DNA from: DASRPD01 sp035646535
Lineage (GTDB): Bacteria > Actinomycetota > Acidimicrobiia > IMCC26256 > JANYLB01
Assembly: GCA_035646535.1 (NCBI GenBank)
Contig: DASRPD010000017.1
Span: forward strand, 1 to 22,622
DNA length: 22,622 nucleotides
Direction: 5' to 3'
In this document: positions 1-8,062 of the stretch, piece after piece
Position numbering within the stretch: the first letter of the stretch is position 1
Layout of the letters: each line of letters opens with the position of its first letter
Notes under the pieces: model-generated
Told to the model about the DNA's origin: nothing
Databases searched by the model: none
Seen by the model: only the letters and a program-made list of their open reading frames with translations
Translations under genes and position numbers: made by a program

Positions 1-104
1 CCGCAGTGGCTCACCTCGAGGAGCACATCGTCGGGACCGAGCTGCGGAACGGGTCGATCCTGGATCTCGATCCGCCCGGTCCCCAAGTACACCGCGACCC
101 GCAT
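1..104 (-). CDS. zinc-dependent alcohol dehydrogenase (MDR family), 5' end only
   Basis: Only the first 34 codons are inside the window; the gene continues beyond base 1. Read on the minus strand from the ATG at 104, it begins MRVAVYLGTGRIEIQD and continues RPVPQLGPDDVLLEVSHCG. This is the usual N-terminal GroES-like opening of medium-chain dehydrogenases. The 'LLEVSHCG' stretch is where the family's first catalytic-zinc Cys sits (Cys34). Members oxidise alcohols or reduce aldehydes or ketones with NAD(P); the substrate cannot be told from this fragment. The gene lies 44 bases downstream of the stop of the disrupted DUF2142 gene. A palindromic operator-like site sits 34-47 bases upstream of the start, so it probably has its own regulated promoter. 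The family call is good and the substrate is unknown. Confidence 0.75.
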   Translation of the reverse strand, partial: MRVAVYLGTGRIEIQDRPVPQLGPDDVLLEVSHC

Positions 105-137
105 CGTCTGGTCCACCGCGGCAGCGTGGCCGGACGC

Positions 138-151
138 TGACACGCGCGTCA
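138..151. promoter_or_regulatory. operator-like palindrome TGACACGCGCGTCA upstream of the alcohol dehydrogenase
   Basis: An imperfect 14-bp palindrome (TGAC-N6-GTCA, 12 of 14 positions symmetric). Read toward the dehydrogenase it is TTGACGCGCGTGTCAGC, so it also contains a TTGACG that could act as a -35 box. It matches the sites at 6872-6889 and 13672-13685. Dyad spacing and size suit a TetR-type repressor dimer, but that is inferred. It overlaps the stop codon of the disrupted DUF2142 gene. Confidence 0.5.
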
Positions 152-1069
152 AGTGTCGCCGACGTCGCCTCGGGCAAGCGCGGCGGGAGCGACCGACGCC
201 GGGTCGGCGACCGCGCCCTTCAGGGCGGACGGCCCGGCCTCGTCATCTACCGGGACCGTCGCGGCTCGCCAGGCGAGCGCGGCGATCGCTACGACCATCA
301 CGACGACCCCGAGAACCGGCGGGAGCGGCGGGGTCCAATCGGGATTCGTCAGGTACAGATACGCCCCGTCCTCGCCGACGGCATACCGCCGGGCGGCTGC
401 GAGGACCGCCCAGATCTGGCCGGCTGCGAACACCGTCACGAGCACCGGAACCAATGCCGCCACCGACGACCAGATGGCGATGGCGCTGGTGATCTCCACG
501 CCGTTGGGATTCACGGCGCCGCCGAGGTAGAAGACCATGGGGGTCAACGCGAACATGGTCCCGACGACGGCCCACCGCCCGAGCCGCTGAGCCGATACCA
601 ATGCCGACGCGATCAGTGCTGCGCACATCGCTGCGCTCATGAACCGCATGAGGTAGACGACGGGCTTGCCCGAGAGCGCCAAGGTAGGCACGCCCTCGAT
701 GAGGAAGTACCACGGCGAGTAGGCCCCCATATAGATCAGGAACGAGCCGCTGGGCGCCACCACCGGCTCCACGACGCAATACGGCGTGACGTTCGGGTGC
801 GCGATGAAGCAGACCGGGTCGAGCAGGGCGGGCCAGCGGGGTCCGTCCACCCGACTGAGCACTCCGAACGCCGTGTCTTCGTCGACACCGGAGAACTCGC
901 CCCGCACCATGACCGCCGCCCGTTCGGTGTGTGCCTACTCGTCGTGCGCGCCGAAGATCGGCATCGACGAGGCCCAGGTGGCCATGACGACGAACGCGAC
1001 CGCGAACCAGATCCACCACCCACGCCGTTCCCGCTGACGAGACGTCTCCCGGGCCGTCTCGAGCTGCAT
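149..1069 (-). pseudogene. DUF2142-type polytopic membrane protein gene, interrupted by an in-frame TAG and probably internally deleted
   Basis: Reading from the ATG at 1069, one frame encodes a basic N-terminus, a membrane segment (about residues 18-36, WWIWFAVAFVVMATW...) and then PIFGAHDE, where a TAG occupies codon 45 (935-937). The same frame resumes with AHTERAAVMVRGEF and stays open to the TGA at 149. The later part carries the family-like block GGAVNPNGVEI and a C-terminal ARRYAVGEDG...PPLPP segment followed by a last membrane helix. The family normally has a 'DE-x-AH' sequence here, so the TAG most likely replaces a Gln (CAG) or Trp (TGG) codon. The whole frame is only about 305 codons, whereas DUF2142 proteins usually have about 400-500. 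The central helices after AIAIWSSVAAL seem to be missing. A shorter protein from the ATG at 910 is possible but would lack helix 1. These proteins are thought to act in cell-surface glycan assembly. Confidence 0.65.
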
Positions 1070-1140
1070 CGACAAGACCCTAGGTCTAGTCGTAGCCGGC
1101 TGCAGTAGCGGGAAACAGCTGTGCGTGCTGAGATACCCCT

Positions 1141-2814
1141 ATGGGAAATGAGCTGGTCATCCGCGGCGGCACTGTCATCGACGGCACCGGCGCGCCCGGC
1201 TACGCGGCCGATGTCCTCGTCCGAGATGGCTCGATCGCCGAGATCGGTCCGCGCCTGTCGGGAGCCGACGAGCTCGACGCGCGAGGCCAGCTCGTCGCGC
1301 CGGGCTTCATCGACGTACACACCCACTACGACGCCCAGGTCTTCTGGGACCCGGCGTTGACCCCGTCGTGCTGGCACGGCGTCACGACGGTCATCGCCGG
1401 GAACTGCGGGTTCAGCATCGCTCCCTGCCGACCAGAGCATCGTGACCTGCTGGCCCGCACGCTCCAACATGTCGAGGACATGAACATCGCCACGCTCGCC
1501 GCAGGGATCCCATGGGATTTCGAGAGCTTCCCCGAATACCTCGACTCGGTTGAGCGCCGCGGCACCGCGCTGAACTACGCGGCGTACATCGGTCACACCG
1601 CGCTGCGAATGTTCGTGATGGGCAACGACGGCTACGAGCGCGAACAGGCCACGGATGCCGAGATCACCGAGATGCAACGACTCGTGACCGAAGCCCTCGA
1701 AGCCGGAGCGATCGGATTCGCCACCAGCTCCTCGCCGACCCACTCCGGCGATGGCGGGCGCCCCGTCCCCTCGCGACTCGCCGACCTCGCCGAGGTCCAG
1801 GCACTCCTCGAACCGCTCGGGACACTCGACAAGGGGGTGGCGGCCCTCCTTCCCGGTGAACGGATCACCCACGCCGACGTGTACGAGGTACAGCGACGGA
1901 TCGGCCGACCGCTCACCTGGACGGCACTGCTCACCATCAAGGGGTTCCCGTGGCACGAGGACATCGTCCGGGACAACGACGCCGCCCGCGCCGACGGTAT
2001 CGAGGTGTGGCCACAGATCTCAGTGCGCCCGCTCGTCTTCCAGATGAACCTGCGCGAGCCGTTCACCTTCAACATGGCACCCGCGTTCGCCGACTTGATG
2101 GCCGAACCCGATGCGGTACGAAAAGCGCGCTACGCGGACCCGAGCTGGCGTTCCATCGCGCTGCGGCAGCTGGAACACGAGATCCAGCTCAAGCCGAGGT
2201 GGGGATCCGTCGAGGTCGCCGAGAGCCAGGCACATCCTGAGCTCATCGACCGACGCGTCGTCGACCTCGCCCGCGAGCGCGACTGCACACCGTTGGACGT
2301 GATGCTCGACATCTCGCTGGACGAAGACCTGGCGACGCGCTTTCGGTCCGTGTTCGCCAACAACGATCCCGAAGCGATCGGTTCGCTCCTGCAGCACGAG
2401 GGATTGCTCATCGGCCTCGCCGATTCCGGGGCGCATGTCAGCCAGCTGTGCGACGCCTGTTACTCGACCGAGCTCCTGGGGAGCTGGGTGCGAGAGCGAG
2501 GTGTCATCGACCTGCCGCGGGCCATCCACAAGCTGAGTGGCGAACCGGCGCACGTGTTCGGACTGGACGGTCCGTCCGGCCGCGGCCTCGTGCGCGAGGG
2601 GATGGCCGCGGATCTCGTCGTCTTCGACCCGGACACGGTCGCGCCCGGTCCACTCCGACGCGTCCGGGACTTCCCCGCGAACGGCGAACGGCTCGTCGCG
2701 GACTCGCCCAGTGGTGTGACCCATGTCTTGGTCAACGGCACACCGATCCGACTCGACGGCGAACCCGTCGCTGAGAACGTCGACTCGCGACCGGGCAGGC
2801 TCCTGCGGAGCTGA
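1141..2814 (+). CDS. N-acyl-D-amino-acid deacylase family amidohydrolase (paralogue 1)
   Basis: A 557-residue metal-dependent hydrolase of the amidohydrolase-3 / D-aminoacylase family. Members remove the acyl group from N-acyl-D-amino acids or cleave related cyclic or linear amides in the cytoplasm. Visible features are the N-terminal beta-sandwich start (IRGGTVIDGTG), the metal motif HTHYD (His60, His62, Asp64), GVTTVIAGNCG with Cys89 at the place of the bridging metal Cys in D-aminoacylases, and GLADSGAHVS, which carries the catalytic Asp late in the barrel. The closing motif RPGRLLRS is shared with the second paralogue at 17777-19486. The length fits the family. The start is the ATG at 1141; no clear Shine-Dalgarno sequence precedes it. 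The gene is divergent from the disrupted DUF2142 gene and is followed after 39 bases by a membrane-protein gene. The family is firm. The real substrate is not known and many annotated members are untested. Confidence 0.85.
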   Translation: MGNELVIRGGTVIDGTGAPGYAADVLVRDGSIAEIGPRLSGADELDARGQLVAPGFIDVHTHYDAQVFWDPALTPSCWHGVTTVIAGNCGFSIAPCRPEHRDLLARTLQHVEDMNIATLAAGIPWDFESFPEYLDSVERRGTALNYAAYIGHTALRMFVMGNDGYEREQATDAEITEMQRLVTEALEAGAIGFATSSSPTHSGDGGRPVPSRLADLAEVQALLEPLGTLDKGVAALLPGERITHADVYEVQRRIGRPLTWTALLTIKGFPWHEDIVRDNDAARADGIEVWPQISVRPLVFQMNLREPFTFNMAPAFADLMAEPDAVRKARYADPSWRSIALRQLEHEIQLKPRWGSVEVAESQAHPELIDRRVVDLARERDCTPLDVMLDISLDEDLATRFRSVFANNDPEAIGSLLQHEGLLIGLADSGAHVSQLCDACYSTELLGSWVRERGVIDLPRAIHKLSGEPAHVFGLDGPSGRGLVREGMAADLVVFDPDTVAPGPLRRVRDFPANGERLVADSPSGVTHVLVNGTPIRLDGEPVAENVDSRPGRLLRS

Positions 2815-2839
2815 ACGGAGTCGACCGGGTTGGCGCAGG

Positions 2840-2845
2840 TAGCGT
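2840..2845 (+). promoter_or_regulatory. -10 box TAGCGT of a leaderless-type promoter
   Basis: TAGCGT fits TAnnnT and ends 8 nt before the GTG at 2854. Transcription would start at or next to that codon, which argues for GTG 2854 as the start of the membrane-protein gene rather than the TTG at 2830. Confidence 0.4.
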
Positions 2846-2853
2846 CGTGGCCC

Positions 2854-4917
2854 GTGCCAACCCACCTCGCGCCACCGACTGAGCACCGGCTCCGGGCGGC
2901 CATGCCCGCGCTCATCGGTGCCGCGTTGGCCTTCGTGTGCTTCCTCGCGGTGTTGCTCGACGGGCACGCGACGTTGCTCGGACGTGACTCGATCGGCGGC
3001 TTCTACGACCTGCAAGCCCACAGCTTCTGGGATCTACGCCTCGATGTTCCCGCGAAGGCGTTCGGCTTCGAGGCCTTCCTGATCGACGGCAAGGCCTATA
3101 CCTACTACGGCCCGTGGCCGGCTGTTCTTCGCATGCCGGTCACGCTCTTTACCCATTCGTTCGACGGTCGCTTGACGCAGGTCTCGATGCTCCTGGCCTT
3201 CTCCGTCGCGCTGGTCTTCACCTTCCGCCTCACCCAGCGCATCGGCCGACTCGTGCGGTCAGGCGAGTCAGTGGCGATGGGTGAGCGAATCGCCGTCGGG
3301 GCATTCCTCTTCGTCGTCGGAGCGGGATCGACGTTCCTCTTCCTCGCCAGCCGGGCCTTCGTCTACCACGAGGCCGAGTTGTGGGGGGCGGCGCTGGCGA
3401 TCGCCGCGTTCGACTCGATCGTTGCGTTCGCGACGTCAGCCGAGCGACGTGACCTCCTCTGGGCAGTGACATTTACGCTGCTCGCGTTTCTCACGCGCGC
3501 ATCTGTGGGAGCAGGCCCGGTAGCCGCACTCGCGTTGATACTGCTCGCGAGCTTCTCGACACGTGGGCGTCTGCTCGCCGGACTCCCCCAGCGCTTCGCC
3601 GACTCGGCGGTGCGGCTGAGACTCGCGATCGGTGTGGCAGTGCCTGTCATTGCCTACGCAGCGATCAACTACGCGCGATTCGGGACCCTGTTCTCGATCC
3701 CGCTCGATCGCCAGCAGTTCACGCAGGTGAACGCGGTGCGACAGGCCGCGCTCGCCGCCAACGGCGGCAGCCTGTTCGGCCTGAAGTTCGTACCGACGAC
3801 GCTGCTGGCGGTGCTCCGGCCCGATGCGTTCCGCTTCGACGCGCTCATCCCCTGGATCAACTTCCCGCCACCCGCAACCGTCATCGGAGGCGTGACTTTC
3901 GACACCCTCGACGTGAGCTCGAGTCTCCCCGCGTCAATGCCCGCTCTCGTATTGCTCGCCATCGTCGGGCTCGCTGCGCTTGTCCGGCCGCCGGCGACCG
4001 GAGCCGCGACCCTCGCGGTGCTCCGCGCCCCGGTGGTCGGAGCGGCCGCCGGAACCTTCGTCACGTTGACGATCGCTTTCATCGCCCAGCGCTACCTCTC
4101 TGACTTCGTTCCCCTGCTCGTGCTGCTGGGCGCAGCGGGCCTCCACATCGTGTTGCGATGGTCGTACTCGCGGCCGCGCCGCACCGTCGCCGTCGGGGGC
4201 GCGTGGGCGGTGCTCGCGGTGGCTGCACTCGGCTCCGTGTGGGTAAACGGAAGCCTCGCGATCCTCTACCAACGTCAGCTCAACCCCGCCGTCACCGAGG
4301 CCGAGCTCTCCGACTTCGTCGATTTCCAGTACCGCACGCACGCTCGTTTCCCCGGCGGAACGCCTCCCTCCATCGAGCGGGGCCCCGAATTGCCTCCAAG
4401 TCCGCGGCCCCGCGGCACCGTGTTCGTCGTCGGCGAGTGTCGCGGCCTCTACTTCTCGACGGGCGGCGCGTGGAGGGCACTCGAGCGAACCGAGACAACC
4501 GGCGGCTGGAAGCTGGACGTTCGCTTCTCCGACAGCCCGACGCGCCGGTGGCAGCCGCTCGTCTCGAGCGGAACACCGGGCGCCGGCAACTTCGTGGCCG
4601 CTCGCGTGCTCCCCGACGATCAGGTCGTCTTCGGGTATTTCGCGGAAGGGCAGACGGACACATGGATCCAAGGGAGCCCGGTGGATCTGCCTCCCGGTCG
4701 ACGTGCCGTGCTCGATGTCGTCGACGACACCCGCACCGGACGAGTCGAGGTCGCGATGGACGGAGCCGTCGCGTTCGACACCAGCACGCTCGTGCGCCCG
4801 ACGATCGACCCGACCATCGGAGGCAGCGATGTCGGCGGGCCGGTCGCCCGCCGCTTCGACGGTGACGTCGCCCAGCTACGAATTCACCCCGACCTGTGCG
4901 AGTCGATCATCCACTGA
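2854..4917 (+). CDS. polytopic membrane protein with C-terminal lectin-like domain, probable cell-envelope glycosyltransferase
   Basis: A protein of about 687 residues. The N-terminal two thirds is strongly hydrophobic with roughly ten membrane segments (the first is MPALIGAALAFVCFLAVL, residues 17-34). The first outer loop contains FYDLQAHSFWDLR and later KAYTYYGPWPAVLRMP, the type of acidic/aromatic loop seen in GT-C glycosyltransferases that use polyprenyl-linked sugars. From about residue 474 the chain is soluble and beta-rich (GGWKLDVRFSDS, VVFGYFAEGQTDTW, GRVEVAMDGAVAFDT), resembling a concanavalin-A/LamG-type carbohydrate-binding fold. I infer a membrane enzyme whose outer domain binds glycan. 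The start is GTG 2854 because a TAGCGT box lies 8 nt upstream. TTG 2830 and ATG 2902 stay open as alternatives. It runs tail-to-tail against the next gene with a 26-base gap that shows no terminator. No exact family is recognised. Confidence 0.6.
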   Translation: MPTHLAPPTEHRLRAAMPALIGAALAFVCFLAVLLDGHATLLGRDSIGGFYDLQAHSFWDLRLDVPAKAFGFEAFLIDGKAYTYYGPWPAVLRMPVTLFTHSFDGRLTQVSMLLAFSVALVFTFRLTQRIGRLVRSGESVAMGERIAVGAFLFVVGAGSTFLFLASRAFVYHEAELWGAALAIAAFDSIVAFATSAERRDLLWAVTFTLLAFLTRASVGAGPVAALALILLASFSTRGRLLAGLPQRFADSAVRLRLAIGVAVPVIAYAAINYARFGTLFSIPLDRQQFTQVNAVRQAALAANGGSLFGLKFVPTTLLAVLRPDAFRFDALIPWINFPPPATVIGGVTFDTLDVSSSLPASMPALVLLAIVGLAALVRPPATGAATLAVLRAPVVGAAAGTFVTLTIAFIAQRYLSDFVPLLVLLGAAGLHIVLRWSYSRPRRTVAVGGAWAVLAVAALGSVWVNGSLAILYQRQLNPAVTEAELSDFVDFQYRTHARFPGGTPPSIERGPELPPSPRPRGTVFVVGECRGLYFSTGGAWRALERTETTGGWKLDVRFSDSPTRRWQPLVSSGTPGAGNFVAARVLPDDQVVFGYFAEGQTDTWIQGSPVDLPPGRRAVLDVVDDTRTGRVEVAMDGAVAFDTSTLVRPTIDPTIGGSDVGGPVARRFDGDVAQLRIHPDLCESIIH

Positions 4918-4943
4918 GGATGGACCGCTCGACCGGACGGGCG

Positions 4944-5642
4944 TCACTCCTGCCTCTCCGAACGCGTCGCGCCGATTCGCCGATACGCCTCGTCGGGGAT
5001 GTCGGCCACGTCCTTGTAGACGTGGTGCACACACGGCTCGCCCGGGCGTTCCGTCGGATACTCGATGCTCGTGGGCGCGCTGCCCCACTCGACGGGCTGG
5101 ATCTCGTTGTTGACCGAGCAATGGGCGCAGTACACGGCTAGCTCGTCGCGCATGAAGGTCCGGCCGGCACGCTCGCGCAACGTGGCGTACGCGTGCTCAC
5201 CTTCGTAGCGGCCGTCGTCGATGAGCCGCCCGCCGCTGCCGCAACGGAACGAGAGCACGATCTTCTCGTCGTCCTCATCGATGTCGACGGTGCCGAAGTT
5301 TGCCACCATCGCCCGGGTGATGACCTTCGCGCGCGCCGAGGCGGGCAGCGCGTCCCAGTCGGTTCCGGTGTCGCGACGAGGCGCGACGAAGTCATCACCG
5401 GTTCGGCGCAACGCGCGCTCGACCGCTTCCTCACCGAGCTCGTCGGCGATGAAGCTCAGCAACACCGTGATCCAGTTGATGGAGTACTCCTGGAGGCTCC
5501 GCCACTGCCGCACGGCGTCATCGAGGAGACGCTCGCCCGCGTCGCGATCTCCGGCGACGAAGGCGGCTCGGGCCTGTTCCCACAGCGGGGTGCGCATCCG
5601 CTCGACGTCGTCGGCGGAGAGCTCTCGATCCTGGGCGGCCAC
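4944..5642 (-). CDS. conserved hypothetical protein with Cys/His cluster, coupled to an acyl-CoA dehydrogenase
   Basis: A 232-residue soluble protein whose family I do not recognise. Residues 1-110 look all-helical and acidic (WEQARAAFVAGDRDAGERLL, LLSFIADELGEEAVERALRR). Residues about 128-210 hold a likely metal-binding region: FRCGSGGR (Cys134), YCAHCS (Cys172, His174, Cys175) and PCVHHVYKD (Cys204, His206, His207). The spacing resembles the Cys-rich end of L-2-amino-thiazoline-4-carboxylate-hydrolase-like or V4R-type proteins, but that is only a loose resemblance. The start is GTG 5642 because GGAAGGAGG lies four bases upstream; the frame extends further up but would run through the preceding gene. 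It follows the acyl-CoA dehydrogenase at 5656-6849 after 13 bases on the same strand, so the two are almost certainly one transcript. The function may relate to that enzyme's pathway; this is inferred from position. Confidence 0.75.
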   Translation of the reverse strand: MAAQDRELSADDVERMRTPLWEQARAAFVAGDRDAGERLLDDAVRQWRSLQEYSINWITVLLSFIADELGEEAVERALRRTGDDFVAPRRDTGTDWDALPASARAKVITRAMVANFGTVDIDEDDEKIVLSFRCGSGGRLIDDGRYEGEHAYATLRERAGRTFMRDELAVYCAHCSVNNEIQPVEWGSAPTSIEYPTERPGEPCVHHVYKDVADIPDEAYRRIGATRSERQE

Positions 5643-5655
5643 AGGCCCTCCTTCC

Positions 5656-6849
5656 TCAGCGGCGCGGGAGGCCGAGCACCCGCTCCGCGATGATGTTGCG
5701 TTGGATCTCGCTCGTCCCACCGGGGATCGTGCCACCGAAGGAGCGCAGGTACTGCACGGCCCACGACCCCTCGCGCCACATACCCGGTCCTGGCAGGTCA
5801 ACGTCGATGGCGTCGGCTCCGAGCACTTCGACGCCGGCCAGAAGACACCGCTGCACCGACTCGCTGCCGAACAGCTTCAACAGGGAGTGCTCGGGTGACG
5901 ATCGGCCCTGCATGAACTTCGAGAACCCCCGATAGCCCATGACCAGGAGAGCTTGGGCGTCGATCGCGAACCCCGCCACTTCGTCGCGGAAGCGGGCGTC
6001 GTCGCGAAGCGCTCGGCCGTCGGCACCGGGTCGGTCGCCCAGTCCTTGGAGCGCAACGACCGCGCGCTGGAGGCTGTAGGCGTACTCGATCCACAACATG
6101 GCCCGCTCGTGCGCGAGCGATCCCTGCGTGATCGGCCAGCCCATGTTGAGATCGCCGAGGAGGTTCTCCGCGGGGACGTGGGCGTCGGTGAAGAAGACCT
6201 CGTTGAAGTCGAGGAAGTCGGGCTCGCTCAGCTCGGCAAAGGGAAGCGCCTCGACCCCGGGCGTGCGCATGTCGACGATGAGCGCGCTGATTCCCTTGTG
6301 CTTCGGCGCGTCGGGATCGGTGCGCACGAAGCACAGGCACCAGTCGGCATGGTGCGCGCCCGAGGTCCATACCTTCTGGCCGTTGACGACGAACTGGTCG
6401 CCGTCGAGCACGGCCCGGGTACGCAGCGAAGCGAGGTCACTCCCCGCGGTCGGCTCGCTCATCCCGAGGCACCAGGCGATCTCGGCACGAAGCGTCGGCA
6501 GCAGGAACTGCTCGCGTTGCGCGTCCGTCCCGTAGTCGCGGATCGAAGGGGCGATGATGCCCAGGCCCTGCGGGTTGGCGGTCCGCGGTATTCCGCGGCG
6601 CGACATCTCCTCGAAGTAGATCATCTGCTGGACCGGCGTCGCGTTGCGCCCGCCGAGCTCGGGCGGCCAGCCGGGCACGAGCCAGCCCGCGTCGAACAGC
6701 GCTCGCTGCCAGTCGCGGGCCCAGGGCGGAGTGTGCGCGCTCGACAACCGGGGCTCGGCCATCACCTCCCGAGCCGGCAGGTTGGCCTCGAGCCATGAGA
6801 TCAGCTCGGCCCGGAACGCCTCTTCCTCGTCGCCGTACCGCAACCTCAC
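5656..6849 (-). CDS. acyl-CoA dehydrogenase (FadE-type, 'GGTSEIQRNII' subunit)
   Basis: A 397-residue flavoprotein that would introduce an alpha-beta double bond into an acyl-CoA. Visible are the substrate/FAD block WCLGMSEPTAGSDLASL (126-142), VVNGQKVWTSGAHHADW (154-170) and the C-terminal signature GGTSEIQRNIIAERVLGLP. At the position of the catalytic Glu of medium-chain ACAD (…YEGT…) the protein has PGGT, so the base must come from elsewhere, as in isovaleryl-type or heteromeric FadE enzymes. It resembles one half of the actinobacterial alpha2beta2 FadE complexes used on steroid CoA esters; the partner would be the divergent ACAD at 6964. The start is GTG 6849: a TAACGT box ends 7 nt upstream, giving a leaderless mRNA, and an 18-bp perfect palindrome lies just above it. 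The Cys/His protein gene follows after 13 bases. Confidence 0.88.
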   Translation of the reverse strand: MRLRYGDEEEAFRAELISWLEANLPAREVMAEPRLSSAHTPPWARDWQRALFDAGWLVPGWPPELGGRNATPVQQMIYFEEMSRRGIPRTANPQGLGIIAPSIRDYGTDAQREQFLLPTLRAEIAWCLGMSEPTAGSDLASLRTRAVLDGDQFVVNGQKVWTSGAHHADWCLCFVRTDPDAPKHKGISALIVDMRTPGVEALPFAELSEPDFLDFNEVFFTDAHVPAENLLGDLNMGWPITQGSLAHERAMLWIEYAYSLQRAVVALQGLGDRPGADGRALRDDARFRDEVAGFAIDAQALLVMGYRGFSKFMQGRSSPEHSLLKLFGSESVQRCLLAGVEVLGADAIDVDLPGPGMWREGSWAVQYLRSFGGTIPGGTSEIQRNIIAERVLGLPRR

Positions 6850-6856
6850 GCCGCGG

Positions 6857-6862
6857 ACGTTA
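6857..6862 (-). promoter_or_regulatory. -10 box TAACGT for the minus-strand acyl-CoA dehydrogenase
   Basis: On the minus strand TAACGT stands 7 nt before the GTG start at 6849. The palindrome at 6872-6889 lies where the -35 element should be, so a bound repressor would block this promoter. Confidence 0.5.
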
Positions 6863-6871
6863 CCCTCTCCG

Positions 6872-6889
6872 GCTGACACGCGTGTCAGC
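6872..6889. promoter_or_regulatory. 18-bp perfect palindromic operator GCTGACACGCGTGTCAGC
   Basis: A perfect 18-bp inverted repeat between two divergent acyl-CoA dehydrogenase genes (starts at 6849 minus and 6964 plus). The core TGACACGCGTGTCA recurs with small changes at 138-151 and 13672-13685. It covers the -35 zone of the minus-strand promoter. A TetR-family repressor released by an acyl-CoA ligand is the usual arrangement for such genes in actinobacteria, but no regulator gene is present in the window, so that part is inferred. Confidence 0.65.
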
Positions 6890-6963
6890 TGCCGGACCGT
6901 TCGGCGCGGTGGATGGGCTGACCGACCGACCACGCCGAACGTTCCGACACGGGAGGAGACGAC

Positions 6964-8058
6964 GTGGACTTCGGGTTCTCCGAGACCCAGGAGCAGCTGC
7001 GCGACTCGGTGCGTCGCTTCCTCGCCGCCGAAGCCCCGATCGATCTGTACGTGCGTGCCCAACTCGAGACGGACACGGCCACGACGACCGAGGTCTGGCG
7101 CGGGCTTGCCGACCTCGGCGCGACCGGGCTGCTGGTTCCCGAGCCGGCGGGCGGGGCGGGCATGGGCATGGTGGACATGGCCGTCGTGCTCGAGGAGATG
7201 GGCCGCGTCGTCCACCCGGGCCCGTTCGCCTCGACTGCGGTGTCGGCCGCGAGCCTCCTACGGCGTTCGGAATCCGACGCCACCGCGACCGAGCTGGCCC
7301 GGGAGATCGCGGACGGCTCAGCGCGCGTCGCCGTCGCGATGTGCCTTCCGGGCGCCGCCGGACCGGCGCCGACGATCGGTGCGGGCGGTGTGGTCTCGGG
7401 AAAGGTCGCGGCGGTCGCCGACGCGGGCGGCGCGGACGCGATTCTGGTCGCGGCCACATCCGGCGGTGAGCCCGTCATCGCGGTGGTCGAGACCGGCGCA
7501 CCCGGTCTGGCGACCATCCCCGAACCGACGGTCGATCAGACCCGGCGGTTCGCCACTGTCGTGGCCGACAACTGCCCCGCCCGACTGCTCGCGATAAGCG
7601 ATGCCGGCGACGCGCTCGCCGAGACTGTCGATCGGACCCTGCTCGCGACCATCGTCGATGGCGTGGGCGCGGCCGGCGCGGCCATGGCGCTGGCCGTCGA
7701 CTACGCCGGCCGGCGCGAACAGTTCGGACAGCCGATCGGCTCGTTCCAGGCCGTCCAGCACCTCTGCGCCGACATGCTGCGAGCCGTCGAGCTGGGGCGC
7801 GCCGCGGCGTACTACGCGTGTTGGGCCTGCGACGCGGGAGACCCCGCGGAGCGACACCGCGCGGTCACGCTCGCCGCCGCGTACACGGGCGACGCGTTCT
7901 ACCAGGTCGGCGCATCGGCCATCCAAGTTCTCGGCGGCATCGGGTTCACGTGGGAGCACGACGCACACCTGTTCTACAAGCGCCTGCTCACGCTCCAGCA
8001 AGCGGGGGGTCCTCCACACGCGCACCTGGAAGAGCTCGCGACGATTCTGCTCGACTGA
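6964..8058 (+). CDS. acyl-CoA dehydrogenase (FadE-type, 'GGIGFTWEHD' subunit)
   Basis: A 364-residue ACAD homologue of the actinobacterial heteromeric type. It shows the N-terminal helical start DFGFSETQEQLRDSVRRFL, the motif RREQFGQPIGSFQAVQH (250-266) and GGIGFTWEHDAHLFYKR (324-340), the last being typical of FadE subunits that pair with a 'GGTSEIQ' subunit. The start GTG 6964 has a strong Shine-Dalgarno sequence (GGGAGGAG) five bases upstream, unlike the leaderless divergent neighbour. The middle region (about 105-200) is poorly conserved and rich in Ala/Gly. It is divergent from the ACAD at 5656-6849 across the palindromic operator, so the two are probably co-regulated subunits of one dehydrogenase. 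It ends 4 bases before the stop of the convergent glycosyltransferase gene. The family is firm; the heteromer is inferred. Confidence 0.85.
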   Translation: MDFGFSETQEQLRDSVRRFLAAEAPIDLYVRAQLETDTATTTEVWRGLADLGATGLLVPEPAGGAGMGMVDMAVVLEEMGRVVHPGPFASTAVSAASLLRRSESDATATELAREIADGSARVAVAMCLPGAAGPAPTIGAGGVVSGKVAAVADAGGADAILVAATSGGEPVIAVVETGAPGLATIPEPTVDQTRRFATVVADNCPARLLAISDAGDALAETVDRTLLATIVDGVGAAGAAMALAVDYAGRREQFGQPIGSFQAVQHLCADMLRAVELGRAAAYYACWACDAGDPAERHRAVTLAAAYTGDAFYQVGASAIQVLGGIGFTWEHDAHLFYKRLLTLQQAGGPPHAHLEELATILLD

Positions 8059-8062
8059 GACG

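Noticed and set aside
1075..1087. Short inverted repeat AGACC-CTA-GGTCT between the disrupted membrane gene and the first D-aminoacylase gene.
   Set aside because: Arms of five bases are weak evidence. No second copy or promoter context supports an operator here.
736..1956. A 406-codon open frame on the minus strand.
   Set aside because: It lies antisense to the D-aminoacylase gene and its translation is Arg/Gly/Ser-rich without motifs. It is an artefact of GC-rich third positions.
5643..5801. A longer N-terminus for the Cys/His protein (start at 5801).
   Set aside because: The extra 53 residues are antisense-like Arg/Ser/Cys-rich sequence overlapping the end of the ACAD gene. GTG 5642 has a strong Shine-Dalgarno sequence.
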